Shown: positions 27,150 to 35,467 of the stretch, one piece after another
How the letters are laid out: every line of letters starts with the position of its first letter
Position numbering within the stretch: position 1 is the stretch's first letter
Assembly (NCBI GenBank): GCA_021373025.1
Contig: JAJFTL010000048.1
Span: 1-42,451 of the forward strand
Source: a bacterium
GTDB lineage: Bacteria > Caldisericota > Caldisericia > Cryosericales > Cryosericaceae
DNA length: 42,451 bases
Direction of reading: 5' to 3'
Program-made: the position numbers and the translations under genes
The notes under the pieces: model-generated
Told to the model about the DNA's origin: nothing
What the model saw: the letters and a program-made list of their open reading frames with translations, nothing else
Databases searched by the model: none

Positions 27150-27770
27150 TCAGTCCGGGCCCTGCTCCTGAAGTACCGAGATCCGACGCATGATATCGGT
27201 ACTGATTGCCGTCAGGTCCCCCTTCAGACTCTGTCTCTCTGGAGGAAGCCGGTATGTCACTGCCTGCCCTATGCGTACGGTAACGCGCCCTGGCCGTGGG
27301 AAGCGCCGCTGCCTTGGCCAGCACTCGTAGGATCCGATAACGGCCATTGGAATGACAGGCGCCCCTGACTTCACTGCCAAGAAGGCTGCCCCGTTGTGAG
27401 GCGTTTGCAGCTTTCCGTCCGGAGATCGTGTTCCCTCAGGGTAAATCAAGCAGAGATCGCCACGGTCCATAATTGCCAACATTGCCTGGAGAGCGCCCTT
27501 GTCCGCCAACGCTTCGCGATCAATCCGCACTGCCCCCAGACGGCGTATAAATGGACCCAGCATTCTCTGCTCGTATATTTCCTTCCGAGAAATGCTGTAG
27601 ACTTTGCGCGGCAAGACGACTGCCGCCACCATGGGGTCAAGATAGCTGCAGTGATTGCTACAGATCAGTCCAGGTCCATGCCGTGGAACATTCTCCAAGC
27701 CTACGACGCCCAATCTGAACAAGACTTTGAACCCCAGCTTCCCAACAGGAACAGCCAACTCATACAGCAT
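27150..27770 (-). CDS. plsC: 1-acylglycerol-3-phosphate acyltransferase family protein
   Basis: This 206-residue membrane-associated acyltransferase makes phosphatidic acid in phospholipid synthesis. The HX4D motif is NHCSYLD and the substrate-binding motif is PEGTRSPDG. I placed the start at the ATG 27768-27770 because AGGAGG lies seven bases upstream. It also overlaps the cmk end by only 11 nt. The longer open frame upstream runs antiparallel-free through cmk and shows no homology. It is coupled to cmk upstream and followed by ispH. Confidence 0.9.
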   Translation of the reverse strand: MLYELAVPVGKLGFKVLFRLGVVGLENVPRHGPGLICSNHCSYLDPMVAAVVLPRKVYSISRKEIYEQRMLGPFIRRLGAVRIDREALADKGALQAMLAIMDRGDLCLIYPEGTRSPDGKLQTPHNGAAFLAVKSGAPVIPMAVIGSYECWPRQRRFPRPGRVTVRIGQAVTYRLPPERQSLKGDLTAISTDIMRRISVLQEQGPD

Positions 27771-28431
27771 GCGAGAGCCTCCTGCCATACTCCGAAACAA
27801 TTCTCTGTACCACTCCCTCTGATCCGTCAGCTGAGTTGTCCACAATAACATATTCATCTGTGCACCGAAGGGGAGAGTCCTCTCGAGATGAATCAATCGC
27901 GTCACGTTCATGAATATTCACCAGAACCGCTGCAAAATCAGCCGTCACTCCTTGTCGTTCCAACTGCGCAACGCGACGCCTCGCACGAACCTGTGGATCG
28001 GCTGTGATAAAGACTTTGAGAAGTGCCTCGGGCAGGACTGTTGTACCGATGTCGCGCCCGACCATGACGACATCGTGGACAGCAGCAATACGCCGCAATT
28101 CTCTGTTCACGGAAGCTCTGACGCGAGGCACCGCACTGATGGGCGAGACAAGCAGATCAATGCGGAGATCGTGAAGCGACAGTGTGAGCATTTTTCCACC
28201 AAATCGGACTATTCCACCCGACTCATAGGCGACAGAAGACTCGAGAATCGTCGACAGATGATCATCCCGGAGGCATTGATCATCTGGAAACTTCTCCACA
28301 TAGCCTGCTGTAAAAGCTCTGTAGAGTAGACCCGAATCGATAAACATGAGACCAAGCCGCTTCGAAACGTGCAATCCCACCGATGTCTTTCCACTTCCGG
28401 ATGGGCCATCGATAGCTATATCACGTGTCAC
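27760..28431 (-). CDS. cmk: Cytidylate kinase
   Basis: This kinase phosphorylates CMP and dCMP. The product has 223 residues. The N-terminus has the nucleoside-kinase P-loop GPSGSGKT at residues 9-16. YRAFTAGY (CMP-site region), VGRDIGTTVLP and a lid segment with ARRRVAQLERQG follow the family order. It starts with GTG (28429-28431), behind a short GAGGAA site, inside the last 11 nt of tsaC, and ends inside plsC. Such overlaps suggest one translated unit. Confidence 0.93.
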   Translation of the reverse strand: MTRDIAIDGPSGSGKTSVGLHVSKRLGLMFIDSGLLYRAFTAGYVEKFPDDQCLRDDHLSTILESSVAYESGGIVRFGGKMLTLSLHDLRIDLLVSPISAVPRVRASVNRELRRIAAVHDVVMVGRDIGTTVLPEALLKVFITADPQVRARRRVAQLERQGVTADFAAVLVNIHERDAIDSSREDSPLRCTDEYVIVDNSADGSEGVVQRIVSEYGRRLSHAV

Positions 28432-29083
28432 CAGGTTCCTCCAGAAGCACAGTCTTCACGTCCGCCTCAGATATCCCGCCCTCCCGCAGAAGAGACCATG
28501 AGCCCTTCGCCAATCGAACTACCGTCGAAGGCCACCCCTGGGGACGCTGCTGGCTTTCCAGGAGCAGATCGGCCTGCTGGATGAGGACAGCGGCCTCTGC
28601 AGTATCAAGGCGTTCAATCACTTCATGCCCGCTCTCGTTCAGGCTTGTCTGTGCCATCAAGAGGCCACGTTGCAACAGGTGAAGGAGGCCCGACTGAGCA
28701 GGAGCGCGGAATCCAATAGTTGAAGCCTCTGGATAGGGTGGCGGCTGCGTGTGCAGTCCAGTTCCAGCAACATCAACCACGATCGTGAGGGGACCTGGCC
28801 AGAACCTTGTCGCAAGACGCATGGCATCAGTACGCTCAGCTGGCTCGATCCAGTGAACGACACGATCGATCCCCGAAGTGAACACAGGCAGTGGCTTGTC
28901 CGGACTGCGGCGTTTGATCGAAAAGACTCTTGCAACTGCAGGAACGTACGCCGCACTGCATCCTATCCCATAGACTGTGTCGGTGGGGAACACCACGACT
29001 GCTCCGGCGGCAATGCACTCGAACAGCTCGTCCAAATCACGTTCAGAGCACCCGTCCAACTGAACTGTCTCAGTGAATGGCAC
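28421..29083 (-). CDS. tsaC: L-threonylcarbamoyladenylate synthase (Sua5/YrdC family)
   Basis: This enzyme makes threonylcarbamoyl-AMP for the t6A37 modification of ANN-decoding tRNAs. The 220-residue protein has the YrdC fold signature. PTDTVYGIGC is near 34-43, followed by KRRSPDKPLPV, RFWPGPLTIVV and a conserved STVVRL near the end. It is the short form, close to TsaC length, without the Sua5 C-terminal domain. It starts with GTG behind GGAGGT, 95 nt after prmC. The intervening stretch holds no gene. Confidence 0.93.
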   Translation of the reverse strand: MPFTETVQLDGCSERDLDELFECIAAGAVVVFPTDTVYGIGCSAAYVPAVARVFSIKRRSPDKPLPVFTSGIDRVVHWIEPAERTDAMRLATRFWPGPLTIVVDVAGTGLHTQPPPYPEASTIGFRAPAQSGLLHLLQRGLLMAQTSLNESGHEVIERLDTAEAAVLIQQADLLLESQQRPQGWPSTVVRLAKGSWSLLREGGISEADVKTVLLEEPGDT

Positions 29084-29178
29084 TTGGTCTTACCTCCATC
29101 GCCACAGAGACGACACCCCGATCCAGAATCCGTGCTGGGTCCGCTCAAAATGCCATGCGCACGCCGAGGCACTGCTCA

Positions 29179-30039
29179 TCATTCGCGCCGAGCCTCCACA
29201 TAGCGTGGGAATCGTCTGAAGTCGGGCAGCCATCTCGCACCCTTCAGACCATATCGCTCACACAAGTTTAGAATATCGTCTTCGAGACCGTCGTCAATCT
29301 CCAGCAGCAACATACCTCCGGACCTCAGCCACCCCGGTGCCTCAGCAATAATTCTCCTGTAGAACGTAAGACCCGAAACACCACCATACAGGGCATGTAC
29401 TGGCTCAAGAGGTGAAGACTCGCATGCGGATGCCAGGCGGTCTCTGCGCACGTAGGGTGGATTGCTCACCACAACGTCAACGGAGCGGTGAACTCCCTTG
29501 AAAGCGAGCTGCCAGGACCCCAGGACGTTCCCCTGGACAAAGCTGACTCTACCTGACAAGCCCATATCCCTGGCAGACTGCCGTGAACATGACACCGACG
29601 TGCTGTCAATCTCCAATCCAACAACGACCGCACCCGGGAGAGCTTTGGCTATTGATAGAGCGATAGCTCCTGAGCCGGAGCACACATCGAGAACAGTGAC
29701 CGTGCGGAGGCCTTCATTCATGACGACGTCGATAACCATCTGCACCAGCTGCTCGGTCTCCGGCCGAGGGATCAAAACACCTTGCTCGACGCGGACCACA
29801 ATATCACGAAAGGATGCAGAACCGATAATATATTCTGCCGGACAGCCCTGGGCCAGTCTCCGGGCGATTTGTCCACCGACCATCTCGAACTCTTTTCCTG
29901 CAGGCACATTCAGATGCAACAGCAAGTCAGATCGGGTCCACCCACTGCACTCAGCAACAACGTACTCTAATTCGTGAACCTTCTCAGCCGAGAGTCCGGC
30001 GTCCCGTCTGGCTCTATCAAGCACTTCTCGGAGCGTCAA
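29179..30039 (-). CDS. prmC: Peptide chain release factor N5-glutamine methyltransferase
   Basis: PrmC methylates the Gln of the GGQ motif in release factors using SAM. The product has 286 residues. There is an N-terminal helical domain, then PRPETE (about 91-96), the SAM loop [12 protein letters not shown] (about 116-127) and the catalytic NPPY at about 193-196. The start is TTG (30037-30039), overlapping the prfA stop as TTGA. Direct coupling to its substrate gene prfA is the standard arrangement. Confidence 0.95.
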   Translation of the reverse strand: MTLREVLDRARRDAGLSAEKVHELEYVVAECSGWTRSDLLLHLNVPAGKEFEMVGGQIARRLAQGCPAEYIIGSASFRDIVVRVEQGVLIPRPETEQLVQMVIDVVMNEGLRTVTVLDVCSGSGAIALSIAKALPGAVVVGLEIDSTSVSCSRQSARDMGLSGRVSFVQGNVLGSWQLAFKGVHRSVDVVVSNPPYVRRDRLASACESSPLEPVHALYGGVSGLTFYRRIIAEAPGWLRSGGMLLLEIDDGLEDDILNLCERYGLKGARWLPDFRRFPRYVEARRE

Positions 30040-31121
30040 TCGTCGCTGTCCTGCAAGATGGAGGTCTCGAGGGTCCGTTCCCTAAACGCTCTGTGGAGAG
30101 CGTCGACAACGGGATCAAGATTCCCTTCCATGATAAGTGGCAAATTGTAGAAAGAGAGTCCAATGCGATGGTCGGTCACCCGACCCTGGGGAAAGTTATA
30201 CGTGCGAATGCGCATATTCCTCATTCCACTACCAATCTGGGATCTGCGTTCATTGACCATTTCGCTGTCCGCTCTTTCTTTCATGAACTCATAGACGCGC
30301 GACCGGAGCACTTTGAGCGCCTTCTCCTTGTTCTTCAGCTGAGACCGTTCATCCTGGCACGATGCCGTGATTCCTGTTGGAATATGCGTCATCCGCACAG
30401 CTGTCTCCACCTTCTGCACATTTTGCCCGCCATGCCCTGAGGCATGAAATAACTCGATCTTGATATCTTCCTCATCGATGTGAACATCGACGTCCTCTGC
30501 CTCTGGCAGGACAGCTACAGTGGCCGTCGATGTATGGATACGACCAGAAGCCTCAGTTGTGGGAACACGCTGGACCCGGTGCACTCCACTCTCAAATTTG
30601 AACAGCTTGTAACTCCCGACTCCCAAAACCGAAAACACAATCTCCTTGAATCCACCAATCTCTGTCGGATGACTTGAAATGACCTCGATCTTCAGACCAT
30701 GCTGCGCAGCATAATAGGAGTACATGCGGAATAGATCGGCCGCAAACAGCGCAGCTTCATCACCCCCTACTCCTGCACGAATCTCAACGATGATGTTTTT
30801 GTCATCGTCCGGATCCTTGGGGATGCGCTCTTCTTCAATCTGGGAAAGAACAGCATCCAGTTCTGATGCTATCCGCATGTTGTCTTCCTCAATCACATGA
30901 CTGAACTCGCTCCCGGGATCCTCAGCAAGGAGTGCCTCGTTGTCGGCAAGCTGGTGTCTCAGAGACTCCTCCCGTGTCAGAAGCTGTAACAGAGAGTCCA
31001 TCGTACGGCGTTCCAGCGTCAGTTTCTGAATTTCCTTCTGATCGACGTCATACCTCAATCCAGCAATCCGCTCGTCGATCTCACGGATCCTCCGTTCCAA
31101 CTGCTCTGTTTCCAAGCTCAT
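30036..31121 (-). CDS. prfA: Peptide chain release factor 1
   Basis: RF1 recognises UAA and UAG and triggers peptide release. The product has 361 residues. The codon-recognition tripeptide is PTT (187-189) in [16 protein letters not shown], the PxT form of RF1 and not the SPF of RF2. The catalytic GGQ is at 231-233 within [11 protein letters not shown]. The N-terminal coiled-coil domain is present. It lies 16 nt after tdk and overlaps prmC. Confidence 0.97.
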   Translation of the reverse strand: MSLETEQLERRIREIDERIAGLRYDVDQKEIQKLTLERRTMDSLLQLLTREESLRHQLADNEALLAEDPGSEFSHVIEEDNMRIASELDAVLSQIEEERIPKDPDDDKNIIVEIRAGVGGDEAALFAADLFRMYSYYAAQHGLKIEVISSHPTEIGGFKEIVFSVLGVGSYKLFKFESGVHRVQRVPTTEASGRIHTSTATVAVLPEAEDVDVHIDEEDIKIELFHASGHGGQNVQKVETAVRMTHIPTGITASCQDERSQLKNKEKALKVLRSRVYEFMKERADSEMVNERRSQIGSGMRNMRIRTYNFPQGRVTDHRIGLSFYNLPLIMEGNLDPVVDALHRAFRERTLETSILQDSDD

Positions 31122-31137
31122 CGACTATCCTCGAACC

Positions 31138-31746
31138 TCAAATGAGGCGTTCCTTTTCTGGAACCCGCTCAGGGCATCCAGGGACAATATGATGCTCCCG
31201 GCAGCGCGCTTCGTAGCTCTCAGCGGCTCCGACCATAACTATGGGATCATCGTACCTTGCTGGACGACCATTGACGATACGCTGTGTTCGCGTCGCTGGC
31301 CTTCCACATACCATGCAGACAGCTGTCAACTTAGTTACATCTTCTGCCAGCGCAAGCAGCTCGGGCATCGGACCAAATGGCTCACCGCGAAAGTCTTGGT
31401 CCAGACCGGCCAGAATGACACGGACTCCCCTTCCTGCAAGATACTCAACAACGTCGATGATCTGAGGGTCAAAGAACTGCACCTCGTCGATGCCTATAAC
31501 TTCCACCTGTCGCTCTTCCACGATCTTGATGACGTCCGCGGGGGAGCTGATGACTGCTGAATCGAGGCGTACGCCTGAGTGCGACGTAATGCCCTCAATC
31601 CCGTAGCGATCGTCCAGAGAAGACTTGAGAGCGATGACCTTCTGTCTCGCTATCTGGGCTCTCTTGAGTCGCCGAATCAGCTCCTCGGACTTTCCAGAGA
31701 ACATGCAGCCAGTAACGACCTCTATCCTGCCGGCAAGGCCATCCAT
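31138..31746 (-). CDS. tdk: Thymidine kinase (type II)
   Basis: This enzyme phosphorylates thymidine in the salvage pathway. The product has 202 residues. The P-loop GCMFSGKS is at 13-20 and the Walker B/catalytic segment GIDEVQFF carries E88. The lasso-type zinc site is formed by C144 and C147 (CMVC) with C182 and H185 (CREH). It lies 5 nt after rho. In many Firmicutes rpmE (L31) sits between rho and tdk; it is absent here. Confidence 0.95.
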   Translation of the reverse strand: MDGLAGRIEVVTGCMFSGKSEELIRRLKRAQIARQKVIALKSSLDDRYGIEGITSHSGVRLDSAVISSPADVIKIVEERQVEVIGIDEVQFFDPQIIDVVEYLAGRGVRVILAGLDQDFRGEPFGPMPELLALAEDVTKLTAVCMVCGRPATRTQRIVNGRPARYDDPIVMVGAAESYEARCREHHIVPGCPERVPEKERLI

Positions 31747-31751
31747 AATGT

Positions 31752-33203
31752 TCAGCGCCCAGCGCTCTCCTGAGCGACGATACTCGCCAGAAACTCGCGA
31801 TTGTTCGCAGTTCTCTGGAGCATTGCAATAAGTTTCTCGAGACTCTCCGTAGGATCCTCGTTGCCAATGAACTGCCTGAGTGCCCAGATCTTCCGATATT
31901 CCTCTGGCGTATAAAGCAACTCCTCACGACGAGTTCCAGACTTTCGAACATCGATCGCAGGGAAAATTCTACGCTCGGCCAACTCACGATCCAGAACCAG
32001 TTCCATGTTGCCTGTTCCCTTGAATTCTTCGTAGATGACCTGATCCAACCGGCTGCCTGTTTCAATGAGTGCAGTTGCGACAATTGTGAGGCTGCCGCCT
32101 TCAACCATGTTCCGAGCCGCTCCGATGACCTTCTTTGGACCCCTGATTGCAGTTGGATCAAGACCGCCTGAAAGCGTTTTTCCCGAAGAGGAACTGATCA
32201 GGTTATAAGCACGCGTGAGTCGAGTAATACCATCCATGAGGATGACGACGTCTTTCTTAATTTCCACAAGACGTTTTGCCCGTTCCAGCGCAAGCTCGAC
32301 CACCCGGATGTGATTCTCAGGAGGCTGATCAAATGTCGAACTGATCACCTCGCTCCGGATAGACTGCTTCATGTCGGTCACTTCCTCCGGCCGCTCATCG
32401 ATCAGGAGAATCATCAGCGTGACTTCGGGATGATTGTACTCAATGCTCTGGGCAATGGCCTTGAGAATGGTCGTCTTCCCTGCCTTTGGCGGGGACACAA
32501 TCAATCCGCGCTGGCCCTTGCCAATGGGAGCCACAAGCTCCAGCAGTCTCAGCGCCATGCTGCAGTTCGGTGTTTCCAGCTTGAGGTGCTTGTTCGGGAA
32601 AATGGGGGTAAGTGATTCAAACTGAGGCCGATTGAGCATGTGCCCCTCTACACTCATTCCATTAATACTGTGAATCCGGACCAACGATGCATACTTCTCC
32701 TTCTCACCCCGAGGTGGATGAACGGTACCCTCGAGCCAATCGCCAGTGCGAAAGCCGAACCGGCGGATCATAGGTGGTGAAATATACACATCACTTGAAG
32801 ATGGAAAGTAGTTGGCTCGCATGAAGCCGTAGCCCTCGGCGAGGATCTCACAGAGTCCGGACGTAACGAACTCGCCTCCCCCCATTCGAGCGGGTTCTCC
32901 CTCTCTCCGGTCAGATGGACTCGTTATGATAGCTCCGGAGACCACCTGCGCCTGAGCATGCTGTTGTTCAACGTCAAGGTGCTCCGTCACAACTGGCGAT
33001 TTGCCGCGATCATGATCATAAGGTCCCGTTCCAGTCATGGAAGGCCCTTCCTGAACATTCCCATCCGTCCCCCCAAGTTTCAATAATTCCTCGATAAGTT
33101 CCGGCTTCTTGAGCCGAGTGTAGTTGCGAACATGCAGAACCTTCGCAATCTCATACAACTCCCTCGATGTCTTCTCAAGCAGTTCCTGTTGCGTAAAATT
33201 CAT
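31752..33203 (-). CDS. rho: Transcription termination factor Rho
   Basis: Rho is a hexameric RNA-dependent ATPase that ends transcription. The product has 483 residues. There is an N-terminal SAP-like helical part (about 1-45), then a linker of about 70 residues rich in polar and charged residues. The cold-shock-type RNA-binding domain follows with [20 protein letters not shown] (within 123-142). The Walker A motif is SPPKAGKTT at 237-245. The linker insert is longer than in E. coli. It heads the tdk-prfA-prmC-tsaC-cmk-plsC-ispH string and lies 27 nt after the cyclodeaminase-like gene. Confidence 0.97.
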   Translation of the reverse strand: MNFTQQELLEKTSRELYEIAKVLHVRNYTRLKKPELIEELLKLGGTDGNVQEGPSMTGTGPYDHDRGKSPVVTEHLDVEQQHAQAQVVSGAIITSPSDRREGEPARMGGGEFVTSGLCEILAEGYGFMRANYFPSSSDVYISPPMIRRFGFRTGDWLEGTVHPPRGEKEKYASLVRIHSINGMSVEGHMLNRPQFESLTPIFPNKHLKLETPNCSMALRLLELVAPIGKGQRGLIVSPPKAGKTTILKAIAQSIEYNHPEVTLMILLIDERPEEVTDMKQSIRSEVISSTFDQPPENHIRVVELALERAKRLVEIKKDVVILMDGITRLTRAYNLISSSSGKTLSGGLDPTAIRGPKKVIGAARNMVEGGSLTIVATALIETGSRLDQVIYEEFKGTGNMELVLDRELAERRIFPAIDVRKSGTRREELLYTPEEYRKIWALRQFIGNEDPTESLEKLIAMLQRTANNREFLASIVAQESAGR

Positions 33204-33230
33204 GAGTCTCTACCTTCTTTCAAGAGAGTG

Positions 33231-33854
33231 TCATACAATGCTCAGCAAGCGCCCTATCGACTGTCTGAAGGAGGCTAGTACCGCTCTGCAGGTTTCACAC
33301 TGTTGTATGGCCGCGCGCACCCGATCCTTGAAATCCACATCCCGAAGGTATGCAAGGTTTACATAGACGTTTGCGATTCCTCCCTCAAGCGCAGCTTCAA
33401 GCATCGCCGCACCCACATACAAGTCTGAGGCAATGTCTTTCGGGGCGTCAACGAACGTCACCGTAAGAAGTTCCGCAAACACGCACACGTGTTGCGCCAG
33501 CGAGAGAGGAACCGATGTCGACCCTTGCAGGGCAGCCTGCATGGCTGCACGCCTCACGCTCTTCTCCTCATCTGTCTCTCTTGGCAGCTTCACCGCCGAC
33601 ATGTACTCATTAAACGCCACACTGTCCTGGTCCATCATGGTTGCAAATTCCTCACGAGCCCTCTCACATGTCAGGACAAAAGACGCCAGACGGGCCTTCT
33701 CTGCTTCGTCACGTGCGCCGACAACATTCGCGACCATCTCAACCAATGCTACTCCCATCGCGGCAGCCAAGCCAGAAGCGGTGCCTCCGCCAGGAGTCGG
33801 ATTGCGCGATGACAGTTCGCTTAGAAACTCATCCAGGGATTGATTCTTAAACAT
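33231..33854 (-). CDS. Formiminotransferase-cyclodeaminase family protein (FchA-like)
   Basis: The 207-residue all-helical protein resembles the cyclodeaminase domain and clostridial FchA (methenyl-tetrahydrofolate cyclohydrolase). The N-terminal SLDEFLSELSSRNPTPGGGT, with PTPGGG at about 19-24, and the following small-residue helix are the family signature. It would act in one-carbon folate metabolism; whether as a cyclodeaminase or cyclohydrolase cannot be told. I chose the ATG 33852-33854 with GAGG six bases upstream. The longer open frame upstream would cover the promoter. It is the first gene of the rho string and divergent from the cupin gene. Confidence 0.87.
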   Translation of the reverse strand: MFKNQSLDEFLSELSSRNPTPGGGTASGLAAAMGVALVEMVANVVGARDEAEKARLASFVLTCERAREEFATMMDQDSVAFNEYMSAVKLPRETDEEKSVRRAAMQAALQGSTSVPLSLAQHVCVFAELLTVTFVDAPKDIASDLYVGAAMLEAALEGGIANVYVNLAYLRDVDFKDRVRAAIQQCETCRAVLASFRQSIGRLLSIV

Positions 33855-33901
33855 TTCGACCTCGTGGTTGACAATTGGATTGTAACGACTTCTTCGTTCA
33901 A

Positions 33902-33929
33902 ATGATACCTGCTGATTCTGAAAATGCAA
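33902..33929 (-). promoter_or_regulatory. Predicted promoter of the fchA-like/rho operon
   Basis: On the minus strand TTGCAT (33924-33929) and TATCAT (33902-33907) are 16 nt apart, about 48 nt before the ATG. The -10 is identical to that predicted for rpsL. Confidence 0.5.
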
Positions 33930-33969
33930 GCACCACCATGCGAAAGCGTTCCTGGTACACCAATGGTGA

Positions 33970-34003
33970 TCTACTGTATAGTAGTATAATAGTATGGTAT
34001 CAT
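33970..34003 (+). promoter_or_regulatory. AT-rich region with repeated TAGTAT, likely promoter/operator of the cupin gene
   Basis: A perfect TATAAT (33985-33990) lies within a run of TATAGT, TATAAT, TATGGT and TATCAT. A short inverted repeat CTACT-GTAT-AGTAG (33971-33984) overlaps it. No good -35 is visible at 16-18 nt, so an activator may be needed or the -10 choice may be wrong. This run is unlike the GC-richer surroundings. Confidence 0.35.
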
Positions 34004-34027
34004 CATCTCACTCATGTGGAGGCTATA

Positions 34028-34366
34028 ATGATTGTCATAGCAGCAGAAGACGTCGAAGCAATTCCCGTCACTGAAAACGGCGCCCACGGAACAACCATCC
34101 GCTGGCTCCTCAAAGACACAGACGGTGTTCCTACGTTCGCAATGCGGCAGTTTGTTGTCGAACCTGGAGGTGCCACACCTCGTCATGCTCATGCATGGGA
34201 ACACGAGATCTATGTCCTTAAGGGTATCTGCACGGCCTTCTGCGAAGGAGAGACGCGGCGCGTCGGTCCGGACCATGCCATCTACATCGAGCCGAATGCC
34301 ATTCACAGTTTTACCAATGAAGAGTCTGAACCACTTGTTTTCCTCTGTATGATACCGATTGGTTAG
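34028..34366 (+). CDS. Single-domain cupin protein
   Basis: The 112-residue cupin has the metal motif PRHAHAWEHE: H53, H55 and H59/E60 as ligands, with H93 (AIHSF) completing the site. GGAT before the motif and the G-rich turn spacing are typical of cupin_2 proteins. The function is not determined by sequence; relatives include metal-dependent dioxygenases, isomerases and sugar or small-molecule sensors. The ATG (34028-34030) follows GGAGG at seven bases; the frame is open upstream but without a ribosome site. It starts a two-gene plus-strand unit with an SDR 3 nt downstream. Confidence 0.87.
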   Translation: MIVIAAEDVEAIPVTENGAHGTTIRWLLKDTDGVPTFAMRQFVVEPGGATPRHAHAWEHEIYVLKGICTAFCEGETRRVGPDHAIYIEPNAIHSFTNEESEPLVFLCMIPIG

Positions 34367-34369
34367 CTG

Positions 34370-35134
34370 ATGGACCTCGGCCTCGCAGGCAAGACTGTTG
34401 CAATCATGGGCAGCACAGGGGGCATCGGTACCGCTCTTGTCAATCTCTTGGCACAGGAACGGGCCCGTCTTGTGCTGATAGGGGGGCAGAGCGAACGCCT
34501 GAAGTCCCTCGCTGCTCGCCCGACATCTGCCGGCATCCTTGTCGACGCTGTCACAGGCGACTTTCGGCGCGACTCGGATCGGAGAGCATGCACGTCCGCA
34601 CTTCTTGATTTGGCTCAACTTGACGGCTTTGTATTCCTGCCGGCAGAACTGAGAACCGATACATTCCCGGACGCTCGTCCCTCAGAAATTCGAGAAACAT
34701 TTGACGTTAACCTCTTCGCAGCCATAGAGCTGGCACAGGCTGCACTTTCACGAGCATCATCCACCGCAAGTTTTGTCTTTGCGTCCTCCGTTGACGCGCA
34801 CCGCCATCCCAGGCATACGTCATCGGCAAGCTATGACAGCTCTAAACGAGCATTGGAGAGCGTTGCCGAGTCAATCGCGGTTGAAGCCGGATCTCGAGGC
34901 ATACGTTCAAACTGCATTATCCCAGGTCTCATCCGGACACCCATGACAGAAGACCTTTTCAGCACTCAGTTCCAACTCGAGCGGGATCAATTTCTTGCCT
35001 CTGTTCCCCTTGGAAGGGCAGGAACCGCAACAGAGGTTGCGACTCTTATCGTCTTCCTTCTGTCTCCAGCTTCTAGCTATCTGACCGGAGCATGCATTCC
35101 TGTCGACGGAGGTTTTCTGTCTCAGGGCCTCTGA
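34370..35134 (+). CDS. Short-chain dehydrogenase/reductase
   Basis: The 254-residue classical SDR has a Rossmann nucleotide-binding loop GSTGGIG at 14-20, N114, the catalytic serine near 139-140, and Y155 and K159 in SYDSSKRA. The C-terminal PVDGGFLSQG end is usual. The NNAG-type motif is altered to LPAEL. NAD(P)-dependent oxidoreduction of an alcohol or keto group is expected; the substrate is unknown. It follows the cupin by 3 nt, so the two probably serve one pathway. It converges on rpsU. Confidence 0.92.
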   Translation: MDLGLAGKTVAIMGSTGGIGTALVNLLAQERARLVLIGGQSERLKSLAARPTSAGILVDAVTGDFRRDSDRRACTSALLDLAQLDGFVFLPAELRTDTFPDARPSEIRETFDVNLFAAIELAQAALSRASSTASFVFASSVDAHRHPRHTSSASYDSSKRALESVAESIAVEAGSRGIRSNCIIPGLIRTPMTEDLFSTQFQLERDQFLASVPLGRAGTATEVATLIVFLLSPASSYLTGACIPVDGGFLSQGL

Positions 35135-35140
35135 CTACAC

Positions 35141-35162
35141 AAAAGGGGCGCTCGCGCGCCCC
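35141..35162 (-). terminator. Intrinsic terminator of rpsU
   Basis: The minus strand reads GGGGCGC-GCGA-GCGCCCC followed by TTTTGTGT. The stem occupies 35145-35162 and the T-run 35141-35144. On the plus strand the stem is preceded by AAAA and not followed by T residues, so it would be a poorer terminator for the SDR gene. Confidence 0.8.
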
Positions 35163-35185
35163 GCTTCCATCTGCAATAAAGCGAT

Positions 35186-35386
35186 CTACTTACGCCTGCG
35201 CGCAGCAATAGACTTCTGCTTGCGCTTCTCACTCGGCGCCACGAAGAACCTGCGCTTCTTGAGCTCGCCGAAGAGGCCATCACGGATACAATCCTGCTTG
35301 TAGCGCCTCAGCATATTCTCGAGTTGAGCGTCCTCACCTTGAGGTTCTGTCCTATCTCTGTTCCTATCATGATAGTTTGCCATCAT
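35186..35386 (-). CDS. rpsU: 30S ribosomal protein S21
   Basis: S21 is a small basic protein that binds near the 3' end of 16S rRNA. The product is 66 residues, starting MMANYHDRNRDR, with the conserved RRYKQDCIRDGLFGELKKRR core and a Lys/Arg-rich tail ending AARRRK. Two tandem ATGs (35384-35386 and 35381-35383) follow AGGAGGGG; either could be used. It has its own promoter overlapping the end of the upstream membrane-protein gene, and an intrinsic terminator. Confidence 0.93.
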   Translation of the reverse strand: MMANYHDRNRDRTEPQGEDAQLENMLRRYKQDCIRDGLFGELKKRRFFVAPSEKRKQKSIAARRRK

Positions 35387-35400
35387 TCACCCCTCCTTTC

Positions 35401-35416
35401 GTCAAACCGTTGCCAA
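35401..35416. repeat. Short sequence shared with the gyrB upstream region (copy 1)
   Basis: GTCAAACCGTTGCCAA here matches GTCAAACAACCGTTGCCAA at 41039-41057 except for a 3-nt gap. Both are upstream of a minus-strand gene. Two copies alone do not prove a functional element. Confidence 0.3.
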
Positions 35417-35439
35417 AGGGGTTGATACACAACCAATCA

Positions 35440-35467
35440 ATTATATTGGAGATGCCCTTTCAGTCAA
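35440..35467 (-). promoter_or_regulatory. Predicted promoter of rpsU
   Basis: On the minus strand TTGACT (35462-35467) and a perfect TATAAT (35440-35445) are 16 nt apart. The -35 overlaps the stop codon of the AI-2E-family gene. The predicted leader is about 46 nt. Confidence 0.65.
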
